Assembly: GCF_000010805.1 (NCBI RefSeq)
Contig: NC_012522.1
Location: 1,116,001-1,180,000 of the forward strand
From: Rhodococcus opacus B4
GTDB taxonomy: Bacteria; Actinomycetota; Actinomycetes; Mycobacteriales; Mycobacteriaceae
Direction: 5' to 3'
Length of the DNA stretch: 64,000 nt
The notes below the pieces were generated by a model, which saw nothing but the letters and a program-made list of their open reading frames with translations, did not search any database and was not told the DNA's origin. Every line of letters starts with the position of its first letter. Position 1 is the stretch's first letter. Positions 1 to 9,387 of the stretch are shown piece after piece. A program made the translations under genes and the position numbers.

Positions 1-1889
1 CGGTGGCTCAGGCGACCATCCGATTCCTCGCCAACCAGTACGTCGAGCGGGACGGCGAACGCACCAAGTTCTTCGCCGGCTGCTTCGGCATCTTCGGCCA
101 CGGCAACGTCGCCGGACTGGGCCAGGCCCTGCTGCAGGCCGAGATCGACGCCGTCGACGCCGGCACCGAACCCGAACTGCCGTACGTCCTCGGCCGCAAC
201 GAGCAGGCGATGGTGCACAGCGCGGTCGCGTACGCGCGCCAGAAGGATCGACTGCAGACCTGGGCCGTGTCGGCCAGCGTCGGTCCCGGTTCGACCAACA
301 TGCTGACCGGTGCGGCGCTCGCCACCATCAACCGGCTGCCCGTCCTGCTGCTGCCCGCCGACACGTTCGCCACCCGCGCGAGCGCACCGGTGCTGCAGGA
401 ACTCGAACTGCCGTCCAGCGGGGACGTCACCGTCAACGACGCGTTCAAGCCGCTCTCGCGCTACTTCGACCGCGTGTGGCGGCCCGAGCAGTTGCCCTCG
501 GCGCTGCTCGGCGCGATGCGGGTGCTTACCGACCCCGTCGAGACGGGTGCGGCCACGGTCGCCATCCCGCAGGACGTGCAGGCCGAGGCGTTCGACTGGC
601 CCGAGTCGATGTTCGCCGAGCGGACGTGGCACGTCGCCCGGCCGCTCCCCGAGAAGTCGGTGATCGCACGGGCCGCGGACGTCATCCGATCCGCGAAGAA
701 GCCGCTGATCGTCGCTGGCGGCGGCCTCATCTACTCCGGCGCCACCGAGGCGCTGGCCTCGTTCGCCGAGTCGACCGGCATTCCGGTCGGCCAGAGCCAG
801 GCCGGCAAGGGTTCACTGCCGTACGATCACCCGCAGTCGGTCGGGGCGATCGGCTCGACGGGCACGACGGCGGCCAACGCACTCGCCACCGAGGCCGACG
901 TGATCATCGGCATCGGCACCCGGTACAGCGACTTCACCACGGCGTCGCGCACCGCGTTCAACAACCCCGACGTGCGGTTCGTCAACGTCAACGTGGCGTC
1001 GATCGACTCGGTGAAGCAGGGCGGGGTCAGCGTCGTCGCGGATGCCCGCGAGGCACTCGAGGCCCTCGCCGAGGCACTGGTCGGCTACCGTGTTTCCGAC
1101 GAGTACCGGTCGCGCACCGAAGAACTCGCCGCGCACTGGGAATCCACCGTCGACGCGGTCTACAAGATCGACGACGACTCGCTCGGCCTGAATCAGAACC
1201 AGGTCATCGGTCTTGCCAACACGCTGTCGGATCCGCGGGACGTGGTGGTGTGCGCCGCCGGTTCGATGCCCGGCGACCTGCACAAGCTGTGGCGCACCCG
1301 GGACTCGAAGGGCTACCACGTCGAATACGGCTTCTCCTGCATGGGCTACGAGGTCGCCGGCGGCATCGGCGCGAAGATGGCGTGCCCCGACCGCGACGTG
1401 TTCATCATGGTCGGCGACGGCTCCTACCTGATGATGGCCACCGAACTCGTCACGGCCGTGCAGGAGAACGTCAAGGTCATCGTGGTCCTCGTGCAGAATC
1501 ACGGCTTCGCGTCCATCGGATCGCTGTCGGAGTCGCTCGGCTCCCAGCGTTTCGGCACCGACTACCGCTACCGTGGCGACTCCGGCCGCCTCGACGGCGA
1601 CATCCTGCCCGTCGATCTGGCGGCCAACGCGGCGAGCCTCGGCGCCGACGTGATCCGTGCGAACACGGCCGCCGAGTTCACCGACGCCGTCAAGGTGGCG
1701 AAGGCGAGCGACAGGACCACCGTCATCCACGTCGAGACGGACCCGCGGATCGCCGCCCCGGACAGCGAATCCTGGTGGGACGTCCCGGTCAGCTCCACCA
1801 GCACCCTCGAGTCCACCCAGAACGCGTACGAGACGTACGCGCAGTGGAAGAAGATCCAGCGCCCCTTCCTCCGCCCCTCCGGCAATTGA
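1..1889 (+). CDS. iolD: 3D-(3,5/4)-trihydroxycyclohexane-1,2-dione hydrolase (5'-partial)
   Basis: This is a thiamine-diphosphate enzyme that opens the trihydroxycyclohexanedione ring to 5-deoxy-glucuronate in inositol catabolism. The readable part has about 629 codons. The N-terminal half carries the ThDP glutamate in RNEQAMVHSA, a central Rossmann-like domain follows, and the C-terminal domain has the ThDP/Mg motif starting at VGDGSYLMM with the Asn about 26 residues later (QNHGF). The family normally begins with a few residues before VAQA, so the GTG at position 3 is probably an internal valine codon and the true start lies left of the window. It leads an iolD-iolE-iolG-iolH-iolA run, and iolE follows after 34 bases. 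Confidence 0.93.
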   Translation, partial: VAQATIRFLANQYVERDGERTKFFAGCFGIFGHGNVAGLGQALLQAEIDAVDAGTEPELPYVLGRNEQAMVHSAVAYARQKDRLQTWAVSASVGPGSTNMLTGAALATINRLPVLLLPADTFATRASAPVLQELELPSSGDVTVNDAFKPLSRYFDRVWRPEQLPSALLGAMRVLTDPVETGAATVAIPQDVQAEAFDWPESMFAERTWHVARPLPEKSVIARAADVIRSAKKPLIVAGGGLIYSGATEALASFAESTGIPVGQSQAGKGSLPYDHPQSVGAIGSTGTTAANALATEADVIIGIGTRYSDFTTASRTAFNNPDVRFVNVNVASIDSVKQGGVSVVADAREALEALAEALVGYRVSDEYRSRTEELAAHWESTVDAVYKIDDDSLGLNQNQVIGLANTLSDPRDVVVCAAGSMPGDLHKLWRTRDSKGYHVEYGFSCMGYEVAGGIGAKMACPDRDVFIMVGDGSYLMMATELVTAVQENVKVIVVLVQNHGFASIGSLSESLGSQRFGTDYRYRGDSGRLDGDILPVDLAANAASLGADVIRANTAAEFTDAVKVAKASDRTTVIHVETDPRIAAPDSESWWDVPVSSTSTLESTQNAYETYAQWKKIQRPFLRPSGN

Positions 1890-1923
1890 CCTTCCCCAGC
1901 AAAACTTTCGAAAGGATTTCCCG

Positions 1924-2829
1924 ATGAGCGTCATCCGCGTCGGATCGGCCCCCGACTCCTGGGGGGTGTGGTTCCCGGAAGACCCGCAGCAGACCCCGTA
2001 CGGCCGATTCCTCGACGAGGTGTCCGCGTCCGGTTACGAGTGGATCGAGCTGGGGCCGTACGGCTACCTGCCCACCGACCCGCAGCAGCTCCGTGACGAA
2101 CTCGCGGCCCACAACCTGAAGCTGTCGGCAGGCACCGTGTTCGAGCACCTGCACCAGGACAACGCCTGGGACGCCGTGTGGACCCAGATCGAGGACGTCG
2201 CGAAACTCACTGCCGCCGTCGGCGGCAAGCACGTCGTCGTGATCCCGGAGATGTGGCGCGACCCGGGTACCGGCGAGGTGCTCGAAGACCGCAACCTCAC
2301 CGCGGAGCAGTGGAAGAAGAAGACCGGCGGCATGAACGAGCTTGGCAAGAAGATGTTCGAGCAGTACGGCGTCAAGGCGCAGTACCACCCGCACGCGGAC
2401 AGCCACGTCGACACCGAGGAGAACGTGTACCGCTTCCTCGACGGCACCGACAGCGAATACGTGAACCTCTGCCTCGACACCGGCCACATCAGCTACTGCG
2501 GCGGCGACAACCTCGCGATCATCGAACGCGCCCCCGAGCGGATCGGCTACCTGCACCTCAAGCAGGTCGATCCCGAGGTCCGCGCCAAGGTCGAGGCCGA
2601 AGACCTGCCGTTCGGCGAGGCCGTCAAACTCGGCGCGATGATCGAGCCCCCGCTCGGCATCCCGGACATGCCGCCGCTGCTCGCCGCGATCGAGAAGCTC
2701 GACATCGACGTGTTCGCCATCGTCGAGCAGGACCTCTACCCCTGCGCCGTCGACGTTCCCCTGCCGATCGCTCAACGCACCCGTAAGTACCTGGGCTCCT
2801 GCGGGATCCCGTCCGTCCGCTTCCAGTAA
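1924..2829 (+). CDS. iolE: Inosose dehydratase (IolE-type TIM barrel)
   Basis: The product has 301 residues and is a xylose-isomerase-like TIM barrel that begins MSVIRVGSAPDSWGVWF, typical of actinobacterial IolE. It should dehydrate 2-keto-myo-inositol to the trihydroxycyclohexanedione used by IolD. Metal-site candidates are H and D in the HPHADSH segment, the LCLDTGH segment and the late EQD motif. The reading frame is open much further upstream inside iolD, but ATG 1924 has an AAAGGA ribosome site 9 bases before it and matches the family N-terminus. It sits between iolD and iolG in the same operon. Confidence 0.88.
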   Translation: MSVIRVGSAPDSWGVWFPEDPQQTPYGRFLDEVSASGYEWIELGPYGYLPTDPQQLRDELAAHNLKLSAGTVFEHLHQDNAWDAVWTQIEDVAKLTAAVGGKHVVVIPEMWRDPGTGEVLEDRNLTAEQWKKKTGGMNELGKKMFEQYGVKAQYHPHADSHVDTEENVYRFLDGTDSEYVNLCLDTGHISYCGGDNLAIIERAPERIGYLHLKQVDPEVRAKVEAEDLPFGEAVKLGAMIEPPLGIPDMPPLLAAIEKLDIDVFAIVEQDLYPCAVDVPLPIAQRTRKYLGSCGIPSVRFQ

Positions 2830-2850
2830 CACGTCAGGAGCCACACCACC

Positions 2851-3921
2851 ATGTCCAAGAGCAGCACCGAACTCCGCATCGCCGTCCTGGGTGTCGGAAT
2901 GATGGGCGCCGACCACGTCGCGCGGATCACCGACCGCATCAAGGGTGCGACCGTCGCCGTCGTCAACGACTACTTCATCGAGAAGGCCGAGGAGATCGCG
3001 GCGGGGATCCCCGGCTGCCGCGCGGTCAACGACCCGCTCGACGCGATCGCCGACCCCGGTGTCGACGCCGTCGTCCTGGCCACCCCGGGCCCGACACACG
3101 AGAAGCAGCTCCTCGCCTGCCTCGAGCACGGCAAACCGGTGATGTGTGAGAAGCCGCTGACCACCGACGTCGCGACGTCCCTCGAGATCGTGAAGCGGGA
3201 AGCCGAGCTCGGCAAGAAGCTGATCCAGGTCGGCTTCATGCGACGCTTCGACCACGAATACGAGCAGCTGAAGTCGCTCATCGACGACGGCACGTTCGGG
3301 CAGGTGCTCCTCGCCCACTGCGTGCACCGCAATCCGGTGGTGCCCCCGGGCTTCGACAGCTCGATGATCGTCAAGGACTCCCTGGTCCACGAGGTCGACG
3401 TCACCCGATTCTTGTTCGACGAGGAGATCACCTCGGTCCAGATCCTCCGCCCCGCCGCGAACCCCGGTGCGCCCGAGGGACTTCAGGATCCGCAGATCGC
3501 GTTCTTCACCACCGAGTCCGGGCGCCACGTCGACGTCGAGGTCTTCGTGACCACCGGTGTCGCGTACGAGGTGCGCACCGAGATCGTCGCCGAGAAGGGT
3601 TCGGCGTTCATCGGTCTCGATGTCGGACTCGTCCGCAAGTACGGCACCGGCGCGGGCAACGGCCGTTCGGGCGCCGGCGCGTGGGGCGGGGAGATCACCC
3701 CGTCGTTCAAGGAACGCTTCGGGCAGGCGTACGACGCCGAGATCCAGCGCTGGGTGAACGCCGCCCGGACCGGCGCGGAGACCGGCAACTACGTCGACGG
3801 TCCCGGAGCCTGGGACGGTTACGCGGCTGCCGCGGTGTGCGCGGCCGGCGTGCAGTCGCTGGAGACCGGCGAGCGGGTTGCCGTCGACATGGTCGACCGT
3901 TCCTCCATTCCGGGGGCCTGA
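2851..3921 (+). CDS. iolG: Inositol 2-dehydrogenase (Gfo/Idh/MocA family)
   Basis: This 356-residue protein oxidises myo-inositol (or a stereoisomer) to the 2-keto form with NAD+. The N-terminal Rossmann fold shows GVGMMGADH near residue 14. The family signature CEKPLTTD holds the conserved lysine near residue 98, and a later HEVDVTRF segment corresponds to the catalytic-site region. Length and domain order (Rossmann then alpha/beta substrate domain) are normal. The gene follows iolE by 21 bases with a CAGGAG ribosome site and precedes iolH by 5 bases. Which inositol isomer it prefers cannot be read from sequence. Confidence 0.9.
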   Translation: MSKSSTELRIAVLGVGMMGADHVARITDRIKGATVAVVNDYFIEKAEEIAAGIPGCRAVNDPLDAIADPGVDAVVLATPGPTHEKQLLACLEHGKPVMCEKPLTTDVATSLEIVKREAELGKKLIQVGFMRRFDHEYEQLKSLIDDGTFGQVLLAHCVHRNPVVPPGFDSSMIVKDSLVHEVDVTRFLFDEEITSVQILRPAANPGAPEGLQDPQIAFFTTESGRHVDVEVFVTTGVAYEVRTEIVAEKGSAFIGLDVGLVRKYGTGAGNGRSGAGAWGGEITPSFKERFGQAYDAEIQRWVNAARTGAETGNYVDGPGAWDGYAAAAVCAAGVQSLETGERVAVDMVDRSSIPGA

Positions 3922-3926
3922 TCACG

Positions 3927-4799
3927 ATGAAAATTGCACTCGACCCCACCCCGTTCCACCACGACTACTCCCTGCTCGAACTGCCGGCGGTGGTTGCGGA
4001 ACTCGGCTTCGAACACCTGCAACTCACCCCGCACCGCGACATGATCCCGTTCTTCAACCACCCGAAGGCGGACGACGAACTGGTCCGGCAGTTCCGCAAG
4101 TCCTGCAGCGACGCCGGTGTCGGGATCGCCTCCGTCTTGCCGGTGCTGCGGTGGTCCGGCCCGGACGAAGACGCCCGCGAGGCGGCGGTGCGGTACTGGA
4201 AGCGCGCCATCCAGATCACCGTCGACCTCGGCGTGAACGTGATGAACACCGAGTTCAGCGGTCGCCCGGAGAAGGCCGAGGAATCCGAGCGCGCCTTCTA
4301 CCGGTCGATGGAGGAACTCGTCCCGATCATCGAGCGTGAAGGCATCGACGTCCGCATCGATCCGCACCCCGACGACTTCGTGGAGAACGGCCTGGACGCG
4401 ATCCGGATGATCCGCGGCATCAACTCGAAGAACTTCGGACTGGTGTACGTCGCGTGCCACTCGTACCACATGGGCGCCGGGATGCTCGAGATCATGCGCG
4501 CGGCCGGCGACATGCTGCGCCTCGTGCACGTCGCGGACACGATGGATCACCATCGCTCCCACGGACTGCGATACATCACCAACCCGCCAGGCAACCCGGT
4601 GCGTGTGCACCAGCACCTCAAGATCGGCGACGGCGACCTCGACTGGGACGAATTCTTCGGCGGGCTCGGCGAACTCGGCTTCTATGACAAGCCCGACACG
4701 GTGATGGTGTCCAGCGTTTTCGCCGAGGACGAGAACGCACACGACGTCTCCCGCTACCAACTGAAGACCATGAAGGATTACATCGCGCGCACGCGGTGA
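3927..4799 (+). CDS. iolH: IolH-like sugar phosphate isomerase/epimerase
   Basis: The product has 290 residues and is an AP-endonuclease-2/xylose-isomerase-like TIM barrel. Visible metal-binding candidates are DPHPDD near residue 150, ACHSYH near 175 and VHVADTMDHH near 203. In inositol clusters of Corynebacterium and relatives this position is filled by IolH, whose exact reaction is not well settled. ATG 3927 starts MKIALDPTPFH; the longer open frame to the left runs through the end of iolG and is discarded. It is 5 bases from the iolG stop, so the two are probably coupled. Confidence 0.8.
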   Translation: MKIALDPTPFHHDYSLLELPAVVAELGFEHLQLTPHRDMIPFFNHPKADDELVRQFRKSCSDAGVGIASVLPVLRWSGPDEDAREAAVRYWKRAIQITVDLGVNVMNTEFSGRPEKAEESERAFYRSMEELVPIIEREGIDVRIDPHPDDFVENGLDAIRMIRGINSKNFGLVYVACHSYHMGAGMLEIMRAAGDMLRLVHVADTMDHHRSHGLRYITNPPGNPVRVHQHLKIGDGDLDWDEFFGGLGELGFYDKPDTVMVSSVFAEDENAHDVSRYQLKTMKDYIARTR

Positions 4800-4810
4800 A
4801 AGGACAACGC

Positions 4811-6316
4811 ATGAGCACCAACATCACTCGCGAGATCGCACACTGGTCCGACGGCAAGAGCTTCGCCGGCACCAGTGGGAACACCGCACCCGTCACCAAC
4901 CCCGCCACCGGCGCCGTCACCGGTCAGGTCGCCCTCGCCAGCGTCGAGGATTCCCGCGCGGTGATCGACGCCGCAGCCGCGGCATTCCCCGCGTGGCGGG
5001 ACACCTCCCTCGCCAAGCGCACCCAGATCATCTTCAAGTTCCGGGAACTGCTCAACGAGCGTAAGGGCGAGCTCGCGGAGATCATCACCGCCGAACACGG
5101 CAAGGTCGTCTCCGACGCCCTCGGCGAGGTGTCCCGCGGTCAGGAGGTCGTCGAATTCGCGTGCGGCATCGCGCACCTGCTCAAGGGCGGCATGACCGAA
5201 AACGCCTCCACCAACGTCGACGTCGCCTCGATCCGCCAGCCCGTCGGGCCCGTCGGGATCATCTCCCCGTTCAACTTCCCCGCCATGGTCCCGATGTGGT
5301 TCTTCCCCGTCGCCATCGCCGCCGGCAACACCGTCGTCCTCAAGCCCTCGGAGAAGGACCCCACCGCCGCCATCTGGATGGCCGAACTCTGGGCCGAGGC
5401 CGGACTGCCGGCCGGGGTGTTCAACGTCCTCCAAGGGGACAAGACCGCCGTCGACGAACTGCTCACCAACCCCGCCATCAAGGCCATCTCCTTCGTCGGC
5501 TCCACCCCCATCGCCCAGTACGTGTACGCCACCGGCACCGCCCACGGCAAGCGTGTGCAGGCGTTGGGTGGCGCGAAGAACCACGCCATCGTCCTGCCCG
5601 ACGCCGACCTGGATCTGGCCGCCGACGCCATGGTCAACGCCGGCTTCGGCTCCGCCGGCGAACGCTGCATGGCCATCAGTGCGCTGGTGGCGGTCGGCGA
5701 CATCGCCGACGAGTTGGTCGCGAAGATCAAGGAGCGCACCGACACCCTCAAGATCGGGGACGGCACCAAAGACTCCGACATGGGACCGCTGGTGACCAAG
5801 GTGCACCGCGACAAGGTCGCCTCCTACATCGACGCCGGCGAACACGACGGCGCCACCATCGTCGTCGACGGCCGGCAGGTGCAGCCCAACGGCGGCAAGG
5901 ACGGGTTCTGGCTCGGACCCACCCTGATCGACCACGTCACCACCGACATGTCCGTGTACACCGACGAAATCTTCGGACCCGTCCTGTCCGTGATCCGGGT
6001 CGACTCCTACGACGAGGCCCTGGAGTTGGTGAACTCCAGCGAGTTCGGCAACGGCACCGCCATCTTCACCAACGACGGCGGCGCCGCCCGGCGGTTCCAG
6101 AACGAGGTCGAGGTCGGCATGGTCGGCATCAACGTCCCCATCCCCGTCCCCATGGCCTACTACAGCTTCGGCGGCTGGAAGAACTCGCTGTTCGGCGACA
6201 GCCACGCCCACGGCGCCGAGGGTGTGCACTTCTTCACCCGCGGCAAGGTCGTCACCACCCGCTGGCTCGACCCCAGCCACGGCGGCCTCAACCTCGGATT
6301 CCCCCAGAACGCGTAA
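4811..6316 (+). CDS. iolA: Methylmalonate-semialdehyde dehydrogenase (CoA-acylating)
   Basis: This 501-residue aldehyde dehydrogenase converts malonic (or methylmalonic) semialdehyde to acetyl-CoA (or propionyl-CoA), the last step of the inositol pathway. The FNFPAMVPMW segment and the catalytic cysteine in SAGERCMAIS (codon 286) are typical of the MmsA/IolA family. A GTG at 4796 overlaps the iolH stop, but ATG 4811 has a well-placed AAAGGA and is preferred. It is the last gene of the operon and is followed directly by a strong hairpin terminator. The same protein could also serve valine catabolism. Confidence 0.92.
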   Translation: MSTNITREIAHWSDGKSFAGTSGNTAPVTNPATGAVTGQVALASVEDSRAVIDAAAAAFPAWRDTSLAKRTQIIFKFRELLNERKGELAEIITAEHGKVVSDALGEVSRGQEVVEFACGIAHLLKGGMTENASTNVDVASIRQPVGPVGIISPFNFPAMVPMWFFPVAIAAGNTVVLKPSEKDPTAAIWMAELWAEAGLPAGVFNVLQGDKTAVDELLTNPAIKAISFVGSTPIAQYVYATGTAHGKRVQALGGAKNHAIVLPDADLDLAADAMVNAGFGSAGERCMAISALVAVGDIADELVAKIKERTDTLKIGDGTKDSDMGPLVTKVHRDKVASYIDAGEHDGATIVVDGRQVQPNGGKDGFWLGPTLIDHVTTDMSVYTDEIFGPVLSVIRVDSYDEALELVNSSEFGNGTAIFTNDGGAARRFQNEVEVGMVGINVPIPVPMAYYSFGGWKNSLFGDSHAHGAEGVHFFTRGKVVTTRWLDPSHGGLNLGFPQNA

Positions 6317-6325
6317 GTACCGATT

Positions 6326-6359
6326 CTCCGCGCCGGACCGTCCGCGGTCCGGCGCGGAG
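6326..6359 (+). terminator. Intrinsic-type terminator of the iol operon
   Basis: A perfect 15-base-pair stem (6326-6340 with 6345-6359) closes on a 4-base TCCG loop and begins 9 bases after the iolA stop. The following bases are only mildly T-rich, as is usual in high-GC actinobacteria. Confidence 0.8.
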
Positions 6360-6382
6360 TTCGTTCGATCGAAAGGAACTTC

Positions 6383-7771
6383 ATGAGCGACACCTCTCTC
6401 GCCCGCCGTCATCGGGTCGTGGTTATCGGATCGGGATTCGGCGGTCTCTTCGCCACCAAGGCCCTGAAACGGACGGACGTCGATGTCACTCTGATCGATC
6501 GCACGACGCATCACCTGTTCCAGCCGTTGCTGTACCAGGTGGCGACGGGAATCCTGTCCGAGGGCGAGATCGCACCCGCGACCCGGCTCGTCCTCGAAGA
6601 CCAGCAGAACGCGTCCGTCCTCATCGGCGGAGTCGAGAGGATCGACGTCGCCGACCGGACCGTCACGTCGACGCACCGCGGCCGCACGACCGTCACCGAG
6701 TACGACAGCCTCGTCGTCTCGGCAGGCGCCCGCCAATCCTATTTCGGCAACGACCATTTTGCCGAGCACGCACCCGGGATGAAGACGATCGACGACGCCC
6801 TCGAGTTGCGTGGCCGCATTCTGGGTGCCTTCGAAAGCGCCGAGGTCAGCACCGATCCCGCCGAGCGGGCGCGGCTGCTGACGTTCGTCGTGGTCGGCGC
6901 CGGGCCCACCGGTGTCGAGATGGCGGGTGAGATCGCCCAGCTCGCGCACCGCACTCTCGCCGGCGCGTACCGCACCATCGATCCCCGTGACGCGCGCATC
7001 ATCCTGCTCGACGCGGCGCCGACGGTGCTGCCGCCGTTCGACGACAAGCTGCGCCGCGCTGCCGCGGACACGCTGGGCGAACTCGGAGTCGAAATCCAAC
7101 TCGGCTCGATGGTGACCGACGTCGACGACGACGGACTCACCGTCCGCGACCAGGACGGAACCGAGCGGCGAATCGAGGCGGCGTGCAAGATCTGGTCCGC
7201 AGGTGTCGCGGCCAGCCCGCTGGGCAGGCAACTCGCCGAACAGACCGGTGCCGGCACCGACCGCGCCGGACGCGTCCTCGTCGAACCCGACCTGACGCTG
7301 CCCGGCCACAGCAACGTGTTCGTCGTCGGGGACATGATGAACCGCGACGGGCTTCCCGGCGTCGCCCAGGTCGCGATCCAGGGCGGCCGCTACGCCGCGT
7401 CGCTGATCGCGGCGGAGGTGCGCGCCCACCGGAAGGGTCGGGACAAACCCGAACGCACCCCGTTCCGGTACACGGACAAGGGCAGCATGGCCATGATCTC
7501 CCGCTTCCACGCGGTCGCGAAGGTCGGCCGCCTCCAGCTGACAGGGCTGCTCGCCTGGCTGCTGTGGCTCCTGATCCACCTGGTCTACATCGTCGGATTC
7601 AAGAGCCGGCTCGCGACCGCCATGTCCTGGACCTGGTCGTTCCTGGGACGGACCCGGGGACACCTCGCCGTCACGGAACAACAAGTGGTCGCCCGGACGG
7701 CGATCAACCGGCTCGATGCCTGGGAGGATTCCCGGGCGGCACCCGAGGCGGCGACGGCCTCGGCACGGTGA
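6383..7771 (+). CDS. ndh: Type II NADH dehydrogenase (NDH-2)
   Basis: This 462-residue membrane-associated flavoprotein transfers electrons from NADH to quinone without pumping protons. It has two dinucleotide-binding folds: the FAD motif GSGFGGLFA near residue 15 and the NADH motif VVGAGPTGVEMAGE near residue 172. The quinone-site region is VAQVAIQGG, and a hydrophobic C-terminal stretch (LLAWLLWLLIHLVYIVGF) anchors such enzymes at the membrane. ATG 6383 is preceded by GAAAGGAAC. Its stop overlaps the next gene's GTG start by 4 bases, indicating coupling. It lies after the iol terminator, so it is probably a separate unit. Confidence 0.9.
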   Translation: MSDTSLARRHRVVVIGSGFGGLFATKALKRTDVDVTLIDRTTHHLFQPLLYQVATGILSEGEIAPATRLVLEDQQNASVLIGGVERIDVADRTVTSTHRGRTTVTEYDSLVVSAGARQSYFGNDHFAEHAPGMKTIDDALELRGRILGAFESAEVSTDPAERARLLTFVVVGAGPTGVEMAGEIAQLAHRTLAGAYRTIDPRDARIILLDAAPTVLPPFDDKLRRAAADTLGELGVEIQLGSMVTDVDDDGLTVRDQDGTERRIEAACKIWSAGVAASPLGRQLAEQTGAGTDRAGRVLVEPDLTLPGHSNVFVVGDMMNRDGLPGVAQVAIQGGRYAASLIAAEVRAHRKGRDKPERTPFRYTDKGSMAMISRFHAVAKVGRLQLTGLLAWLLWLLIHLVYIVGFKSRLATAMSWTWSFLGRTRGHLAVTEQQVVARTAINRLDAWEDSRAAPEAATASAR

Positions 7772-8751
7772 GTACCGTCGCCTCCGTGCCTTTCTCCGCT
7801 CTCACCGTCGGCATCGACGTCGGTGGTACCAGTATCCGGGCCTGCGTGGTCGACGACACCGGCGAGGTGCTCGACTCCGTGCAGGCGCCCACCCCACAAT
7901 CGGCGAAGGCCCTCGAGGACGCGCTCGACCGTGCCGTCCGTGAACTCGCGGGCCGCCACCCCGTGTCGGCCGTCGGGCTCGCCGTGGCCGGCTTCATCAC
8001 CCCCGACCTCACCACCGTGCGGTTCGCGCCGCACCTGCCGTGGAAGAACGTTCCGGTCGCCAACGACCTCAGCGAGCGGCTCGGACTGCCGGTGGTCCTC
8101 GAACACGATGCAAACGCCGCGGCGTGGGCGGAGCACCGGTTCGGGGCCGCCGCCGGGGGTCGCAATGTGGTGATGGTCGCGATCGGCACCGGCATCGGTG
8201 CGGCCCTGCTCATCGACGGCACGCTCTATCGGGGCAGCCACGGTGTCGCTCCCGAACTGGGCCACCTGCAGGTGGTGCCGGGCGGCAGACCCTGCGCCTG
8301 CGGCAAGCGGGGGTGCTGGGAACGGTATTGCAGCGGAACCGCTCTCGTGGACACGGCCATCGAACTCCTCGCCGCCGACCCGACGAGTTCGACGATCCTC
8401 GCACGCGAGGTGGCGAGCGATCCAGGATCGCTCACCGGCCGCCGGATCGCGAGCGCCGCGCGGGACGGCGACCCGCTCGCCATCCGCACGATGGAGGAAT
8501 TCGCGCGCTGGCTCGGCGTCGGGCTCGCCATGGTCGGCGACGTCTACGACCCCGATCTCGTCGTCATCGCCGGCGGTGTCAGCGGCTCGGCTCCGCTGTT
8601 CCTCGACCACGCCCGGGACGTCTACGCCACTCTCGCAACCGGTTCCGGGCATCGCCCCCTCGCCCGCATCCGCGAAACCCAACTCGGCGAATCGGCCCAG
8701 CGCATCGGGGCCGCCACCCTCGCGAGGCGTTCCGCGCCCGTGAGTGGTTGA
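7768..8751 (+). CDS. ROK-family sugar kinase (glucokinase-like)
   Basis: The 327-residue protein has the phosphate-1 motif GIDVGGTSIRACVVDD, the phosphate-2 motif MVAIGTGIGAAL, the catalytic Asp within LEHDANAAAWAEH and the ROK zinc signature CACGKRGCWE. These mark a cytosolic ATP-dependent sugar kinase, probably glucokinase, though an N-acylsugar or other hexose is possible. There is no N-terminal helix-turn-helix, so it is a kinase and not a ROK repressor. GTG 7768 overlaps the ndh stop by 4 bases; GTG 7786 is an alternative start just before the fold begins. Confidence 0.85.
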   Translation: MSTVASVPFSALTVGIDVGGTSIRACVVDDTGEVLDSVQAPTPQSAKALEDALDRAVRELAGRHPVSAVGLAVAGFITPDLTTVRFAPHLPWKNVPVANDLSERLGLPVVLEHDANAAAWAEHRFGAAAGGRNVVMVAIGTGIGAALLIDGTLYRGSHGVAPELGHLQVVPGGRPCACGKRGCWERYCSGTALVDTAIELLAADPTSSTILAREVASDPGSLTGRRIASAARDGDPLAIRTMEEFARWLGVGLAMVGDVYDPDLVVIAGGVSGSAPLFLDHARDVYATLATGSGHRPLARIRETQLGESAQRIGAATLARRSAPVSG

Positions 8752-8784
8752 CGAGTCCCTGGAATCGTCGACCACGCACGGGCG

Positions 8785-9150
8785 TCAGCCCGGACCAGCG
8801 GGGTGGGCGAGGTCATAGGCACGGGAGAGCTTCTGGGGGACGACCATGCGCCAGGCGTCCACGACGAACTCCCGAGCCTCGGTCGAATCCAGTGCCGCAA
8901 GGTGCGCGTGCACCCAGTTGAAGCGTAGATCCGACTCCGACGGCATCTGGAACTTGTGCGGCTCACCCGCGACCAGCGCCGCCCGCTCCTCCTTGGGGAA
9001 CGCGAAGCCCATCTCGGTCTCGTCGAGCGAGAATGCGACGTACACGATCTGCTTGACGCGGAACTTCAACCTGCCGCGCACGTAGACCTGGTATGAGCGC
9101 TCCAGGTCCGAGCCCAGGAAGCGCACATCCTCGACCGTCGCCATGGTCAT
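8785..9150 (-). CDS. MmcQ/YjbR-family protein
   Basis: This is a small (121-residue) protein of the MmcQ/YjbR double-wing-like fold, recognised from the core with VAFSLDETEMGFAFPKEERA, then LRFNWVHAHLAAL and the C-terminal DAWRMVVPQKL. Members are often annotated as DNA-binding, but no specific role is established. The open frame extends to 9276, but the extra residues are low-complexity and not family-like; ATG 9150 (MTMATVEDVR) is chosen, with ATG 9144 as the alternative. It converges with the ROK kinase gene, leaving 33 bases between them. Confidence 0.7.
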   Translation of the reverse strand: MTMATVEDVRFLGSDLERSYQVYVRGRLKFRVKQIVYVAFSLDETEMGFAFPKEERAALVAGEPHKFQMPSESDLRFNWVHAHLAALDSTEAREFVVDAWRMVVPQKLSRAYDLAHPAGPG

Positions 9151-9387
9151 GCCCTGTCGCGCAGAGCCAAGATCAACGTCCGCATCCGAACATCCTCCAT
9201 GTGTTTCTCCTACGCCGGGGTGCCGTAGTACCCGCACGGGGCCACGACTGTCGGAGTATCCAGAAGTATCGACCACGGATCCACCCGAAATTCATCGGTG
9301 CATCCGGGGGCTTTGGCCGAAGACGTCGCCCCCGATGACGGTGCTCTCCGAACACTCTCTGAAACTTGTCGGTGGCCTCCAGTAGGA

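Noticed and set aside
1789-3528. A 579-codon minus-strand frame across the iolD-iolE-iolG junctions.
   Set aside because: It crosses three well-supported genes and is low in aromatic residues and motif-free, so it is a shadow frame.
4778-7684. A 968-codon open frame on the minus strand opposite iolA and ndh.
   Set aside because: It lies antisense to two genes with clear catalytic motifs; its Asp/Gly/Val/Arg-rich composition is that of a GC-rich shadow frame and it has no recognisable domain.
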